From: Candidatus Hydrogenedentota bacterium
Lineage (GTDB): Bacteria; Hydrogenedentota; Hydrogenedentia; Hydrogenedentales; SLHB01
Assembly: GCA_003557825.1 (NCBI GenBank)
Contig: PWNM01000039.1
Span: forward strand, 1-20,892
Direction: 5' to 3'
Length of the DNA: 20,892 nt
In this document: piece by piece, positions 1 to 7,961 of the stretch
Layout: each line of letters begins with the position of its first letter
How positions within the stretch are numbered: the first letter of the stretch is position 1
Translations under genes and position numbers: made by a program
Notes under the pieces: model-generated
What the model was told of the DNA's origin: nothing
What the model saw: the letters and a program-made list of their open reading frames with translations, nothing else
Database searches by the model: none

Positions 1-678
1 AAGCGGCTCGAAGATAGCGTTGCCAAATCGGACGGCGAAGATGTTTTGCACGGTCTCCTTGCCCAGATAATGATCGATTCGGAAGATTTGCTCCTCCGCC
101 ATTACGGATCGGATCCGCTCGTTTAAGACCCGTGCCGAATCGAGGTCTGTTCCAAAGGGTTTTTCAATAACCACTCGCGACCAGGGATCGGCGTCCGCGT
201 CTTGAATAAGATCGGCCTCTCCCAGTTTCTCGATAATCGGACCGAAGAACTCGGGGCCTACTGAGAGATAGAACAACCGGCGGCCGCAGAAACTGTGTTC
301 CTGCTCGATTTGCTCAAGCCGAGTACGTAATCCGCTGAAATCGTCTTCTTCGGTGAAATCCAACCGGTGGTAATACAGGTTGGTTACAAAAGGATCGCAC
401 GAATCGCTGTCGCCGTGCCCCGTCCGCGAATGCTTTTTCAGGGCCTCGCACATTTCCTCTCGGAACAGGTTGTCGCCCTTGTCGCGTCGCGCCACGCCAA
501 CTACGGCGATTTCTGGAGGCAAATACCCGGCGCGCCAAAGGTTGTAGATAGCGGGGATCAGTTTACGTCCTGCCAGGTCTCCTGTGGCGCCGAATATCAC
601 GATGGTGGCGACGCCTTCCCGTGGGATGTGATATCGAGAGGAAGGGCGTTGGTCTTCCGTTGTAGGCAATCCGTTCAT
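1..678 (-). CDS. zwf: Glucose-6-phosphate 1-dehydrogenase, N-terminal part (gene runs off the left edge)
   Basis: Translating the minus strand from the ATG at 678 gives 226 open codons to the window edge. The enzyme oxidises glucose-6-phosphate to 6-phosphogluconolactone with NADP+ in the cytoplasm, the first step of the oxidative pentose phosphate pathway. Visible hallmarks are the nucleotide-binding GATGDL (residues 30-35) in the N-terminal Rossmann domain, an IEKPFG segment, and the active-site signature RIDHYLGKE (about residues 200-208), which contains the substrate-binding lysine and the catalytic-region aspartate and histidine. The start is supported by a strong AAGGAG a few bases upstream. 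Roughly the last half of the usual ~490 residues lies outside the window. It is transcribed divergently from dapF. Family assignment is firm. Confidence 0.96.
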   Translation of the reverse strand, partial: MNGLPTTEDQRPSSRYHIPREGVATIVIFGATGDLAGRKLIPAIYNLWRAGYLPPEIAVVGVARRDKGDNLFREEMCEALKKHSRTGHGDSDSCDPFVTNLYYHRLDFTEEDDFSGLRTRLEQIEQEHSFCGRRLFYLSVGPEFFGPIIEKLGEADLIQDADADPWSRVVIEKPFGTDLDSARVLNERIRSVMAEEQIFRIDHYLGKETVQNIFAVRFGNAIFEPL

Positions 679-844
679 GGGTACTCCTTGTCCCGTTTGG
701 GGTATGGGTTATCCTCTTGGGAATACAGCATAGCCGGGATGGCGTCGCGTGTCCAATACTGTCTGAAGATGGAACCTCCCACCCGCATATGCTACCCTGT
801 TCGCGCCCCTCGTGGCGAGGGAGCGCAAGGCACAGGAGCGCGTT
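679..844. promoter_or_regulatory. Divergent zwf/dapF intergenic region with a small inverted repeat
   Basis: This 166-base gap separates two genes that point away from each other, so it must contain both their promoters unless transcription enters from elsewhere. No convincing -35/-10 pair was found. A perfect inverted repeat, CCCTCG-TGG-CGAGGG, lies at 807-821, about 24 bases before the dapF start, and could form a short hairpin in the dapF leader. Its role is unknown. Confidence 0.4.
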
Positions 845-1684
845 ATGCCATTTGAATTCACGAAATTACACGGACTGGGGAACGATTACCATTTTATCGA
901 TTGCACACGTTTTCAGATTCCCGATCCCGAAGGCCTTTCCCGTCGCATGAGTCACCGCCATCTTGGTGCAGGGTCGGACGGGATCATTCTCATTCTGCCA
1001 GGCTCGGAAGAAGCGGAATTCACCATGCGAATCTTCAATGCGGATGGGAGCGAAGCCGAGACCTGCGGCAATGGCATCCGCTGTTTCGCCAAGTATGTGT
1101 ATGAACGGGGTATGGTCGATCAAACTTCGTTTACGATAATGACAGGTGGTGGGCCCAATCGCGTCGAGCTAACCGTCGAGGATCGGAAAGTGGTTCGCGT
1201 ACGCTCGAATATGGGCGCCCCTCGATTTGATCGGACCGAGATTCCTATGGAAGGTCCTCCAGGGCGCGTTCTCGAGGAGCCCCTGGAAGTCGATGGCTAT
1301 ACCTTTGCCGTCACGTGCGCCAATATTGGCAATCCCCATGCCGTTGTGTTTGTGGACGATGCCACGAAGATACCCCTCGCCGAATATGGGCCGATGATTG
1401 AAAACCATCCCCGCTTCCCCAAACGGACCAACGTCGAATTCGTCCATGTCATCGATCGGAATAACATTGTCATGCGAATTTGGGAACGGGGGAGCGGTAT
1501 TACCATGGCAAGCGGCAGCGGATCGTGCGGCGCTGCCCTGGCGTCGATGATTACCGACCGAGTGGACCGACGAGTCAACGTTCACTTGGTTCACGGCGAA
1601 CTCACCATTGAATGGGCCGATGACGGCAATGTGTATCAAGAAGGCCCGGCTACCGAGGTTTTCACGGGCGTCTGGCCCGAATAA
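845..1684 (+). CDS. dapF: Diaminopimelate epimerase family protein with a Ser in place of one catalytic Cys
   Basis: DapF converts LL- to meso-diaminopimelate, the precursor of lysine and peptidoglycan cross-links, in the cytoplasm. The protein is 279 residues, normal for the family. It opens with the conserved KLHGLGNDY, keeps the first catalytic cysteine in ETCGNGIRC (Cys74), the GNPHAV segment and ERG (214-216). The second catalytic motif, normally GET-x-ACGSGAC, reads GITMASGSGSCG here, so the expected cysteine (C217 in the well-studied enzymes) is Ser223 and the preceding Glu is Ile219. The ATG at 845 is preferred because AGGAG lies seven bases upstream and the protein then begins at the family's usual position; an in-frame GTG at 812 would add 11 unsupported residues. 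purN follows 26 bases downstream, so the two are probably co-transcribed. Confidence 0.9.
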   Translation: MPFEFTKLHGLGNDYHFIDCTRFQIPDPEGLSRRMSHRHLGAGSDGIILILPGSEEAEFTMRIFNADGSEAETCGNGIRCFAKYVYERGMVDQTSFTIMTGGGPNRVELTVEDRKVVRVRSNMGAPRFDRTEIPMEGPPGRVLEEPLEVDGYTFAVTCANIGNPHAVVFVDDATKIPLAEYGPMIENHPRFPKRTNVEFVHVIDRNNIVMRIWERGSGITMASGSGSCGAALASMITDRVDRRVNVHLVHGELTIEWADDGNVYQEGPATEVFTGVWPE

Positions 1685-1710
1685 AGGGGCAGCAGGGAGG
1701 AGACTACCCA

Positions 1711-2361
1711 ATGGGCATTCGAATGGGCGTATTGCTGTCCGGCGGCGGCACGACCTTACAGAATCTAATCGATCATATCGAGGCCGGAGCGCTGGACGCT
1801 ACCGTGGCCTGTGTCATTAGCTCCCGTGATGACGCTTACGGCTTGGTACGCGCGAAAAACCACGATATTCCCGCCTATGTGATAAGCCGTAAGGCTTATG
1901 GTCACGATCTGGTCGGATTCAACCAGGCTATCTGGAAGCATCTACGAGACCACGAGGTCGAGCTGATCGCCCTGGCGGGATTTATGAGCCTGCTTGAGAT
2001 TCCTGCTGACTATGTCAACCGCATCATGAACACCCACCCCGCATTGATTCCTGCGTTTTGCGGCCAAGGCATGTACGGCCATCATGTCCACGAAGCTGTT
2101 CTGGCCTATGGAGCGAAGGTCTCCGGCGCGACAGTCCATTTCGTCAATGCCGAATACGACAACGGCCCTATTATATTGCAGGAAGCGGTTCCCGTTGACG
2201 AAGATGATACGCCCGATACCTTGGCTGAACGGGTCATGGCCCTGGAACGTAAACTCTACCCGAAAGCCATCCAGCTATTCGCCGAGGGGCGTCTTCAGGT
2301 AGAAGGCCGCCGCGTGCGAATCCTTCCGGCTACCGCCGAATCGGAGCCGAGCTGCAGGTGA
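1711..2361 (+). CDS. purN: Phosphoribosylglycinamide formyltransferase
   Basis: GAR transformylase transfers a formyl group from 10-formyltetrahydrofolate to glycinamide ribonucleotide, the third step of purine synthesis, in the cytoplasm. The 216-residue protein has the N-terminal phosphate-binding loop LLSGGGTTLQ (8-17), the catalytic NTHPALIPAF with Asn107 and His109, and SGATVHFVNAEYDNGPI, where Asp150 is the catalytic aspartate. GGAGG precedes the start by about ten bases. An internal ATG four codons in is a possible alternative start. It follows dapF closely and probably shares its transcript; the pairing has no obvious metabolic logic beyond housekeeping. The last ~20 residues after the usual domain are not conserved-looking. 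Confidence 0.94.
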   Translation: MGIRMGVLLSGGGTTLQNLIDHIEAGALDATVACVISSRDDAYGLVRAKNHDIPAYVISRKAYGHDLVGFNQAIWKHLRDHEVELIALAGFMSLLEIPADYVNRIMNTHPALIPAFCGQGMYGHHVHEAVLAYGAKVSGATVHFVNAEYDNGPIILQEAVPVDEDDTPDTLAERVMALERKLYPKAIQLFAEGRLQVEGRRVRILPATAESEPSCR

Positions 2362-2428
2362 GCCATGCGCCAAGGTATGCTAACAACACAGTTCGCCGGA
2401 TTGGTTCCGACTGGCGGTGTTGGTCGTA

Positions 2429-2905
2429 ATGGAAGGAATGGTCACTTGGTATTTGGATACGCATATGCAGGCATTTGACCATGATTTTGTGGAGGATACT
2501 CTTGCCCGCTTACGTCGGTTGCAGGATGAGGCGCAACCGGGCGATGAAAGCGAGACGGTTTCGGCTGTGGTAGCCCACCTGGCAGCCTCGCTTCGTTATA
2601 CCATGCGGCGTGGCGTCCAGCGGCCCGTGCGATGTACCTGGTCTGCGCGGCACTTCTGGCGACCATTGGTTCTGAGGGGAATTGTTCCCGTGTCTCCGCG
2701 GTTCGATGTCGCTCTGCCGGGCGACGCCGCCGCCGAGCACGACATCGAAACCCTGCATGCTTTATTCGATGAATATCTTGGCTTGGTGCAAGCGGGCGAG
2801 CTAGCTCCGCCCTACCATCCAATCCTGGGTGACCTGGGCGTAGACGGCTGGGCCCGGTTCCATGTTCATCATATTGGCCAGCATGTTCACGAGCTAAGCG
2901 GATGA
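2429..2905 (+). CDS. DUF1569 / DinB-like four-helix protein
   Basis: The predicted protein is about 158 residues. An N-terminal helical stretch (DTLARLRRLQ), a VVAHLAASLRYTMRR segment with one histidine, and a C-terminal YHPILGDLGVDGW followed by HVHHIGQHVHEL match the layout of DUF1569 proteins in the DinB superfamily, where histidines on the helices usually hold a divalent metal. Family members include thiol-dependent transferases, but the substrate here cannot be told. The start is uncertain: ATG at 2429 is chosen, with GTG at 2417 and ATG at 2438 also in frame, and none has a well-spaced Shine-Dalgarno sequence. It lies 67 bases after purN in the same direction and converges with the minus-strand hydrolase. 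Confidence 0.72.
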   Translation: MEGMVTWYLDTHMQAFDHDFVEDTLARLRRLQDEAQPGDESETVSAVVAHLAASLRYTMRRGVQRPVRCTWSARHFWRPLVLRGIVPVSPRFDVALPGDAAAEHDIETLHALFDEYLGLVQAGELAPPYHPILGDLGVDGWARFHVHHIGQHVHELSG

Positions 2906-2951
2906 TATGAATTGGTGGTCTATCACGGCAGGAAGACGGCGTTAAGCCCCT

Positions 2952-3062
2952 TCACGTTGTGTCTGCTTCAAGTCGAGCAAGAAACCTATCGAGGGGTAGG
3001 CAATCCACTCCAATGTTTTGGATGTCTCGGATGTTTGCCGCCGCGATCTCCGGCGTTTGAGC
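2952..3062 (-). pseudogene. In-frame C-terminal remainder of the cysteine hydrolase beyond the premature stop
   Basis: These 36 codons plus TGA continue the reading frame of the hydrolase directly after TAA 3063-3065. The translation (AQTPEIAAANIRDIQNIGV then DCLPLDRFLARLEADTT) has the family's last helix and strand, with no other stop or frameshift, so decay would be very recent. Alternatively the stop is read through, or it is an error in the sequence. Confidence 0.75.
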
Positions 3063-3560
3063 TTACGTGGCATCGGTAATATTAATGACCCGATAGCCGT
3101 AGCAAACGGCATCGAAGATCGTAGCTCGAATGCAATTTGGATACTGCGTACCGCAGACAACCAGATGGGTTGCGCCAATGCGCCGTAACATAAAATCCAG
3201 TTCGGTCTGCATGAAACCACTAAAACGATTCTTGACCACGCGATATTCGCCCGGAATAGGTTTGAGTTCCTCCACGATGGCGCAGCCATCTGAGCCGGCT
3301 ACAACATACGGTCTACCGTTCCGGAAATCGTCAAGGCGGGTAATCTCGACATCGCTGCCGTCGGGTCGGTATTCACGGACCACATGGAATACAGGCAGCG
3401 CTTTATCGCGAAATACCGATAGAAGGGATTGGATAACTGGAATGGAGTCCTGCGCGCCGGCGACGCAGGCCGATGCTCCGGGGAGGACAAAGTCGCGCTG
3501 CATATCGATGATGAGCAACGCGTAGTTGGGGGCGCTCACGTCTTCTCCATTCCGGCACAT
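3063..3560 (-). CDS. Isochorismatase-family cysteine hydrolase, ended early by an in-frame TAA
   Basis: The protein has the fold and triad of the cysteine hydrolase (isochorismatase/nicotinamidase-like) family: Asp19 in LIIDMQRDF, Lys110 in VVKNRFSGF, and Cys143 in GTQYPNCIRATIFDA. The substrate cannot be inferred. Translation stops at TAA 3063-3065 just after NITDAT. The same frame then continues for 36 codons, beginning AQTPEIAAANIRDIQNIGV and ending at TGA 2952-2954, which is exactly the usual family C-terminus. The stop therefore looks like a nonsense mutation, a read-through site or a base error. ATG at 3560 has AAAGGG upstream; GTG at 3539 has a better placed GGAG and would give a start at MSAPNYALLIID. 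It lies 34 bases after the MarC gene, at the end of the abl operon. Confidence 0.83.
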   Translation of the reverse strand: MCRNGEDVSAPNYALLIIDMQRDFVLPGASACVAGAQDSIPVIQSLLSVFRDKALPVFHVVREYRPDGSDVEITRLDDFRNGRPYVVAGSDGCAIVEELKPIPGEYRVVKNRFSGFMQTELDFMLRRIGATHLVVCGTQYPNCIRATIFDAVCYGYRVINITDAT

Positions 3561-3594
3561 CGTATGACCCTTTCTCGCGCATTTGGTCGAGGGG

Positions 3595-4206
3595 CTACGC
3601 TTCCCAAACGTCGCGTATGCCCGTTACGATCATATCCATCGCTACAGCTCCAAGAAGGAGTCCATTGATGCGGGATAATAGGTTGATATAGCGGTCGAAT
3701 ACCTTTTCCTGAACACGCCGTAGGCGATGCCGGATGCCCCAGAAGACCATGATGAGAACAAAACCCGCTATCACGCTGACCGTGATCACGACTACCGAGA
3801 ACAGGGAGCTCTGACGCTCGCCCATCAGAATGGCTTTTGTCAGGCTGCCTGCGCCCACCATAAACGGCACGGCGATGGCGGAGGGAAGCTCCTCAAGATT
3901 TCCCCGAAGCTGCTCGACCGCCCTGAAACCGCGGGTGACGTACCCATAGGCGATGATGCCGATTACGATGCCCCCGAAAATACGGAGAGCTTCCGCATCC
4001 ACGCCGAATATGCGGGTAACGATGAGATGCCCCATGAACGCAAACAACACGAACACGGATAACGATAGAATCGATGCCCAGACAATTACGCGGATAAATT
4101 CATGATCCTCAAGCTCATCCATAAGCCCTGTGAGGTACAGACACAGGGCAAATGGATTTAGGATCACGAAAAACGAAAGCGCTTCGTCAAGGAAAAGCTG
4201 TGTCAC
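3595..4206 (-). CDS. MarC-family integral membrane protein
   Basis: A 203-residue, six-helix inner-membrane protein of the MarC/NAAT family. It shows the early NPFALCLYLTGL segment, an RIFGGIVIGIIAYG helix and a PFMVGAGSLTKAIL segment, matching the family's NP and P-x-x-x-G-x-GS landmarks. The function of most MarC proteins is unknown; the old link to multiple antibiotic resistance was not upheld, and some relatives have been called amino acid transporters. The start is GTG, with no clear Shine-Dalgarno sequence. A 10-codon ORF (ATG at 4235) ends with TGA overlapping this GTG, which could couple initiation. It follows ablB by 39 bases and probably belongs to the same transcript, so a role in solute or amino acid balance is plausible but inferred. 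Confidence 0.85.
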   Translation of the reverse strand: MTQLFLDEALSFFVILNPFALCLYLTGLMDELEDHEFIRVIVWASILSLSVFVLFAFMGHLIVTRIFGVDAEALRIFGGIVIGIIAYGYVTRGFRAVEQLRGNLEELPSAIAVPFMVGAGSLTKAILMGERQSSLFSVVVITVSVIAGFVLIMVFWGIRHRLRRVQEKVFDRYINLLSRINGLLLGAVAMDMIVTGIRDVWEA

Positions 4207-4245
4207 TGGTCTTGCACTTGTTGCTGCGGTGTCATGCGCTATGGA

Positions 4246-5079
4246 CTAGTTGAGCGGCTTCCACCAGACATTCATGCTTTCCATCTTACCGCAGATGTTG
4301 GTGTTGTTGGTCAGCGTACCGGCATACGAGTAGCCACATTTGGCAAAGGTGACGTTCATCCCAAATGAGCATGCCCGTGCGATGGTGTAGGCCGTCTGCA
4401 GGCCCCGGCGTGTCATGGATTTCTCCATCTTTGCCAGCAAAGCGGTCGCAAATCCGTTGCCCTCATGCTCCGGCAATGTGGCGAAGTCGGTCATTTCAAC
4501 GCTGTTGCTTGAGCTATCCATTTCTGAGGAAGCCATTGATACAATCTCTTGTCCTCGGCGAACCGCGAAATAGACGATATTTTCGCCCATGGTCTTCTTG
4601 ATGTACTCCGGATCATGGACTGGGAACGGATAGGTCTCGAACACCTCTTTGTATACCCGGGTGATGGCTTCCGCCTCTGCGTCGCTGGGCACATGAAGCT
4701 CGTACGGCGGTTCGAGACGAGGCTCTGCAGGATCCGCCTTTTTAACCATGGCGCTCTGCAATACCTTCAGCACCGTAGCAGGATCCTGTTCTTCTGCCCG
4801 GTTCTCGTCGAGGTATCGAGCCACAAAGACGCCGTCGTCATCCTTGAAAAACTCGGGGATTCGTGCCTCAACATCATATCCCGCTTCCAAAAACTGATCT
4901 TCCAGTATTCCGGGGACCTTGCCAAAGATCTTGGTGTACTGGTTTTCCTGGGCCAGGGTGTCAAGCTTTTTTATTAGTTTGCCCGGATCGGCATCGTTCA
5001 ACCGCATAAGGTAAACGCGATCGCTGAATTTGCCATGCTGCACCATGGCGTTCTCTATTTGCTCCACTGTATCCAGCAT
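4246..5079 (-). CDS. ablB: Beta-lysine N6-acetyltransferase
   Basis: AblB transfers acetyl from acetyl-CoA to the epsilon-amino group of beta-lysine, giving the compatible solute N-epsilon-acetyl-beta-lysine. The protein is 277 residues. An N-terminal AblB-type region (KIFGKVP, GYDVEARIPEFFKDDDGVFVARYL) is followed by a GNAT domain in the second half, with the acetyl-CoA loop around LPEHEGNGFATALLAKME and a conserved end TLTNNTNICGKMESMNVWWK. The start is ATG 5079, because GGAGGG lies about five bases upstream; the longer frame reaching 5142 would overlap the symporter and add a basic, unconserved stretch. The symporter stop is only 22 bases upstream. The pairing with ablA on the same strand makes the assignment strong. 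Confidence 0.93.
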   Translation of the reverse strand: MLDTVEQIENAMVQHGKFSDRVYLMRLNDADPGKLIKKLDTLAQENQYTKIFGKVPGILEDQFLEAGYDVEARIPEFFKDDDGVFVARYLDENRAEEQDPATVLKVLQSAMVKKADPAEPRLEPPYELHVPSDAEAEAITRVYKEVFETYPFPVHDPEYIKKTMGENIVYFAVRRGQEIVSMASSEMDSSSNSVEMTDFATLPEHEGNGFATALLAKMEKSMTRRGLQTAYTIARACSFGMNVTFAKCGYSYAGTLTNNTNICGKMESMNVWWKPLN

Positions 5080-5101
5080 TTTTCCCTCCACTGCGTGTTC
5101 T

Positions 5102-6604
5102 TTATCCCGCCTGTTCCGTCGGCGTCGCGGGAGCCGGTTCATATAGCACTGCGTCCGGCTTTAAGAATGAGCCGACGAGGAATGCCACTGCCGACAAAAT
5201 GATTCCGTAAAGCGTGGCATCTAGTTCCAAGAATTTTACTCCAAACAGACCTAGATTCTCCAATCTTTCCGGATGTACGAGCAGCGTTCGGCCCGAAATC
5301 TCGGCAATAAGGTAATAAACGCCGCCCGTAAGCATGCCCGCAAAGGCGCCTGTGGAGCTGGATCGTCGCCAAAAATAGGCGCCCAGCGTCGGTACGCATA
5401 GCCCCGATACCATGAATCCATAGGCATAAAGAATGGCATCCAGCACAGTTCTAAAATAACTGGCCAAGAGCACAGCCAGGATGCCGATGACAAGGGTTAT
5501 CGCCTGCGACCAGCGCATTAACGATTTTTCCGAGATGTCCGGTAAAAAATACCGTTGAATAACATCGTTGAGGAAGTTTCCTGAAGATGCCATGAGACAG
5601 CTATCGGCCGTAGACATGATGGCCGAAAAATATGCGGCGATAACGATGCCCGTAATCACCGGTGGGAGTACGTCCTGGATAAGCATTGGCATGGCCGCTT
5701 CGGGTGAGGCTTCCGGAAACATGATGCGGGCGCACATCCCCAGAAAGGCCCCGGTGAACGCCATGATCGGATATTCGAATATTCCTGCAATAAACCAAGC
5801 CTTCTTGGCTTCCCTGGTGTCTTTGCAGGCATACATCCGCTGATAAAGCGTCATACCAATCAGCCAGATCGGGATAATCGTGACCATCCAGTTCAGGAAC
5901 TCTGCCGGCTCGATATTGCGTAAGGAAAAAAACTCGGGCGGTAGTTCTGCGCGCAATACCCCCAGACCGCCGATTGCATAGATGGTCCATGGCACCGTAA
6001 CCAGAATTAGGCCGCCCAAAAGGATCATCCACTGGATGGTATCGGTATAGATTACCGCTTTAAGACCCCCAACCACGGTGTAGACAATCGTTATACCGGC
6101 AATAGCGAACAGAGAAAAACGAACCGGATCCCACCCCATAGGAGCTGTCTCAAAAAGCGTGGCTGAGGCCAGCGTTGCTCCCGCCAGTATTTGGCCGCCT
6201 GTAAACCCGAGGTAGCCGATACCCGAGATAAGCGCCGCCAGCAATGCGACGTTATTACCAAATCGGTGCCGCAAAAAGTCAGGATAGGTGTACATATCCT
6301 CGCGACGATCCACGCGCTTGACCTTTGGAATAATAAGGACCGCTGCGAGCCATGCGCCTACGAGACCCGTGAATAAAAGCCAGCTTCCCGAAAGTCCCAT
6401 GGCGAACCCGAGCCCGCCCAGACCAATCGAGAAACCGCCTCCCACATCGGTTGCGACGATCGAGATGCCTACATGGTGCGCCTTTATCTTGCGGCTGCCG
6501 ATGTAGTAATCTTCGGCACTTTCATTTCGACGAAAATGGTAGATGCCGATACTCAACACGCCACACATGTACAACGCAAAAATTACATAATCGATGATAG
6601 TCAT
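5102..6604 (-). CDS. Sodium:solute symporter (SSS family) embedded in the abl operon
   Basis: This 500-residue polytopic membrane protein has about 13 hydrophobic helices. It carries the SSS-family segment GGLKAVIYTDTIQ (179-191), an unwound first core helix near ATDVGGGFSIG (51-61), and FSAIMSTADSCLMASSGNF (326-344), whose STADS serine/threonine pair is the usual Na2 sodium site. It should couple sodium entry to uptake of an organic solute. Its ATG overlaps the ablA stop (ATGA, 6601-6604), so translation is likely coupled, and ablB follows 22 bases later. The location suggests import of lysine as precursor or of an osmolyte, but the sequence does not name the substrate. The hydrophilic tail is rich in Ala, Pro and Thr. 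Confidence 0.93.
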   Translation of the reverse strand: MTIIDYVIFALYMCGVLSIGIYHFRRNESAEDYYIGSRKIKAHHVGISIVATDVGGGFSIGLGGLGFAMGLSGSWLLFTGLVGAWLAAVLIIPKVKRVDRREDMYTYPDFLRHRFGNNVALLAALISGIGYLGFTGGQILAGATLASATLFETAPMGWDPVRFSLFAIAGITIVYTVVGGLKAVIYTDTIQWMILLGGLILVTVPWTIYAIGGLGVLRAELPPEFFSLRNIEPAEFLNWMVTIIPIWLIGMTLYQRMYACKDTREAKKAWFIAGIFEYPIMAFTGAFLGMCARIMFPEASPEAAMPMLIQDVLPPVITGIVIAAYFSAIMSTADSCLMASSGNFLNDVIQRYFLPDISEKSLMRWSQAITLVIGILAVLLASYFRTVLDAILYAYGFMVSGLCVPTLGAYFWRRSSSTGAFAGMLTGGVYYLIAEISGRTLLVHPERLENLGLFGVKFLELDATLYGIILSAVAFLVGSFLKPDAVLYEPAPATPTEQAG

Positions 6605-7917
6605 TCGCTATCATCCCGGCGACCGAGCCGTTCATTGTTCTCCGGAGTCAGGGCGATGGCCTCATCATAGTCGGCCAACAGACTCTCGATCCCGATGGCC
6701 TTACGCTCGTCGGCTCCTTCGAGATGGAGCTGCAAGGTGCACTTCTCACAGTTCCGATCACAAAAGACCGTTTCGTAGGAATCGGGTTCTTTGTAGGTGG
6801 TGATAACCCCTTCGTAGTTTCGCAAAATCACCTTGTGCGTCGACCACGAAATGATGTAGTTCGGCATGAGCGGGATTTTGCCGCCGCCGCCGGGGGCATC
6901 GACTACATAGGTGGGCACGGCGAAGCCGCTGGTATGGCCGATCATGCTCTCCATGATCTCGATGCCTTTGCCAACAGGCGTTCGGAAATGGGCCAACCCT
7001 TCGGACAGATCGCATTGGTACAGGTAATAGGGACGCACCCTGTTTTGCACCAGCTTTTGGCACAGGGCCTTGATGATGCGTGGGCAATCGTTCACCCCAG
7101 CCAACAGCACGGCCTGATTCCCCAGCGGTAACCCCGCATCCGCCAGCTTGGCCAACGCCTCACGGGACGATGCGGTGATCTCACGAGGATGATTGAAATG
7201 GGTGTTGAACCAAAGGGGCTGATGCTTCTTGAGCATGGCAACCAGCTCGTCGGTGATCCGGTACGGCAGTACAACGGGCATCCGCGATCCGATACGAATC
7301 ACTTCAACATGTGGAATCGCGTGTAGCTCCGTCAGCAACCAGTCCAGAAAATCATCGGACAACATCAGCGGATCGCCGCCGGACAGCAACACGTCTCGCA
7401 CAACAGGCGTTTCGCGAATGTAGTCAATGCCCTTTTGCAGCGTTTCCTTGTCGGGGACATAATCTACATCCCCGACCTTCCGTTTCCGTGTGCAATGCCG
7501 GCAGTACATCGAGCAGACGTTGCTCACATGGAAGAGCACACGGTCCGGATAACGATGGGTAATGGTCTCGACGGGGCTATCTTGATCTTCGGAAAGAGGA
7601 TCGGCCATTTCGTGAGGCATGACCGTAAGCTCGGACGGGAACGGGAAAGCCTGCATATAGACCGGATCCTCGCGAAAGTTCTCCGGATCAATGAGCGATA
7701 GGTAATACGGGGTAACCGACAGCGGGAACTTTGCCAGAGTTTCCTGCAGTCGTGATCGTTCCTCCGGTTCGAATGTGATACCGAGCAATTTTTCGAAGGT
7801 GTCGATATCACGAATGGAGTGTTCCAGCTGCCAACGCCAGTCACGCCAATGGCTGCCTTTTGTGGCAGCGTCTATCCGGGTGGCTACCTCTTGTTCCCGA
7901 TGGGACATGGTTTTCAT
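6601..7917 (-). CDS. ablA: Lysine 2,3-aminomutase
   Basis: A radical SAM enzyme that moves the alpha-amino group of L-lysine to the beta carbon, giving L-beta-lysine, using SAM, a [4Fe-4S] cluster and PLP. Numbering from the start used here (438 residues): cluster motif CSMYCRHC with Cys135/139/142; SGGDPL; Asp277 in AGVNDC and Asp303 in YQCDLSEG, matching the aspartates that hold the lysine side chain in the clostridial enzyme; PLP lysine Lys347 in PGGGGKIP; and three C-terminal cysteines (386, 390, 393) matching the structural zinc site. This supports lysine rather than EpmB-type activity, since EpmB proteins lack the C-terminal zinc segment. ATG 7917 is chosen for its upstream AAAGGAAA; a longer frame from 7950 has no Shine-Dalgarno sequence and would start inside a palindrome. 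Confidence 0.95.
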   Translation of the reverse strand: MKTMSHREQEVATRIDAATKGSHWRDWRWQLEHSIRDIDTFEKLLGITFEPEERSRLQETLAKFPLSVTPYYLSLIDPENFREDPVYMQAFPFPSELTVMPHEMADPLSEDQDSPVETITHRYPDRVLFHVSNVCSMYCRHCTRKRKVGDVDYVPDKETLQKGIDYIRETPVVRDVLLSGGDPLMLSDDFLDWLLTELHAIPHVEVIRIGSRMPVVLPYRITDELVAMLKKHQPLWFNTHFNHPREITASSREALAKLADAGLPLGNQAVLLAGVNDCPRIIKALCQKLVQNRVRPYYLYQCDLSEGLAHFRTPVGKGIEIMESMIGHTSGFAVPTYVVDAPGGGGKIPLMPNYIISWSTHKVILRNYEGVITTYKEPDSYETVFCDRNCEKCTLQLHLEGADERKAIGIESLLADYDEAIALTPENNERLGRRDDSE

Positions 7918-7932
7918 CGAGGTTTCCTTTAC

Positions 7933-7953
7933 CGCATGGAATAGTTCCATGCG
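7933..7953. promoter_or_regulatory. Perfect 9-base inverted repeat before ablA (candidate operator)
   Basis: Arms CGCATGGAA and TTCCATGCG are separated by TAG. The minus strand contains ATGGA-ACT-ATTCC at 7938-7950, the same 13-base pattern seen twice at the marR promoter. It lies 16-36 bases before the ablA start codon, upstream of its ribosome binding site, so a bound repressor could block transcription from either a local promoter or the marR promoter. Confidence 0.6.
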
Positions 7954-7961
7954 TTATGGTT

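Noticed and set aside
812..844. Upstream GTG start for dapF
   Set aside because: It would begin inside an inverted repeat, adds residues outside the family's normal start, and the ATG at 845 has a well placed AGGAG.
2365..2480. Short ATG frame before the DUF1569 gene as a possible frameshifted N-terminus
   Set aside because: Its translation (Gly/Asn-rich) does not resemble the start of DUF1569 proteins, so a frameshift is not needed to explain the gene.
2942..3289. 115-codon minus-strand frame overlapping the end of the hydrolase
   Set aside because: It is a different frame from the hydrolase; the true continuation after the TAA is in the hydrolase frame and reads as the family C-terminus.
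6601..7917. Radical SAM enzyme as the maturase for the PqqD-like cluster
   Set aside because: Its cysteines, PLP lysine and lysine-binding aspartates mark it as lysine 2,3-aminomutase, and it is paired with ablB in a separate, divergent operon.
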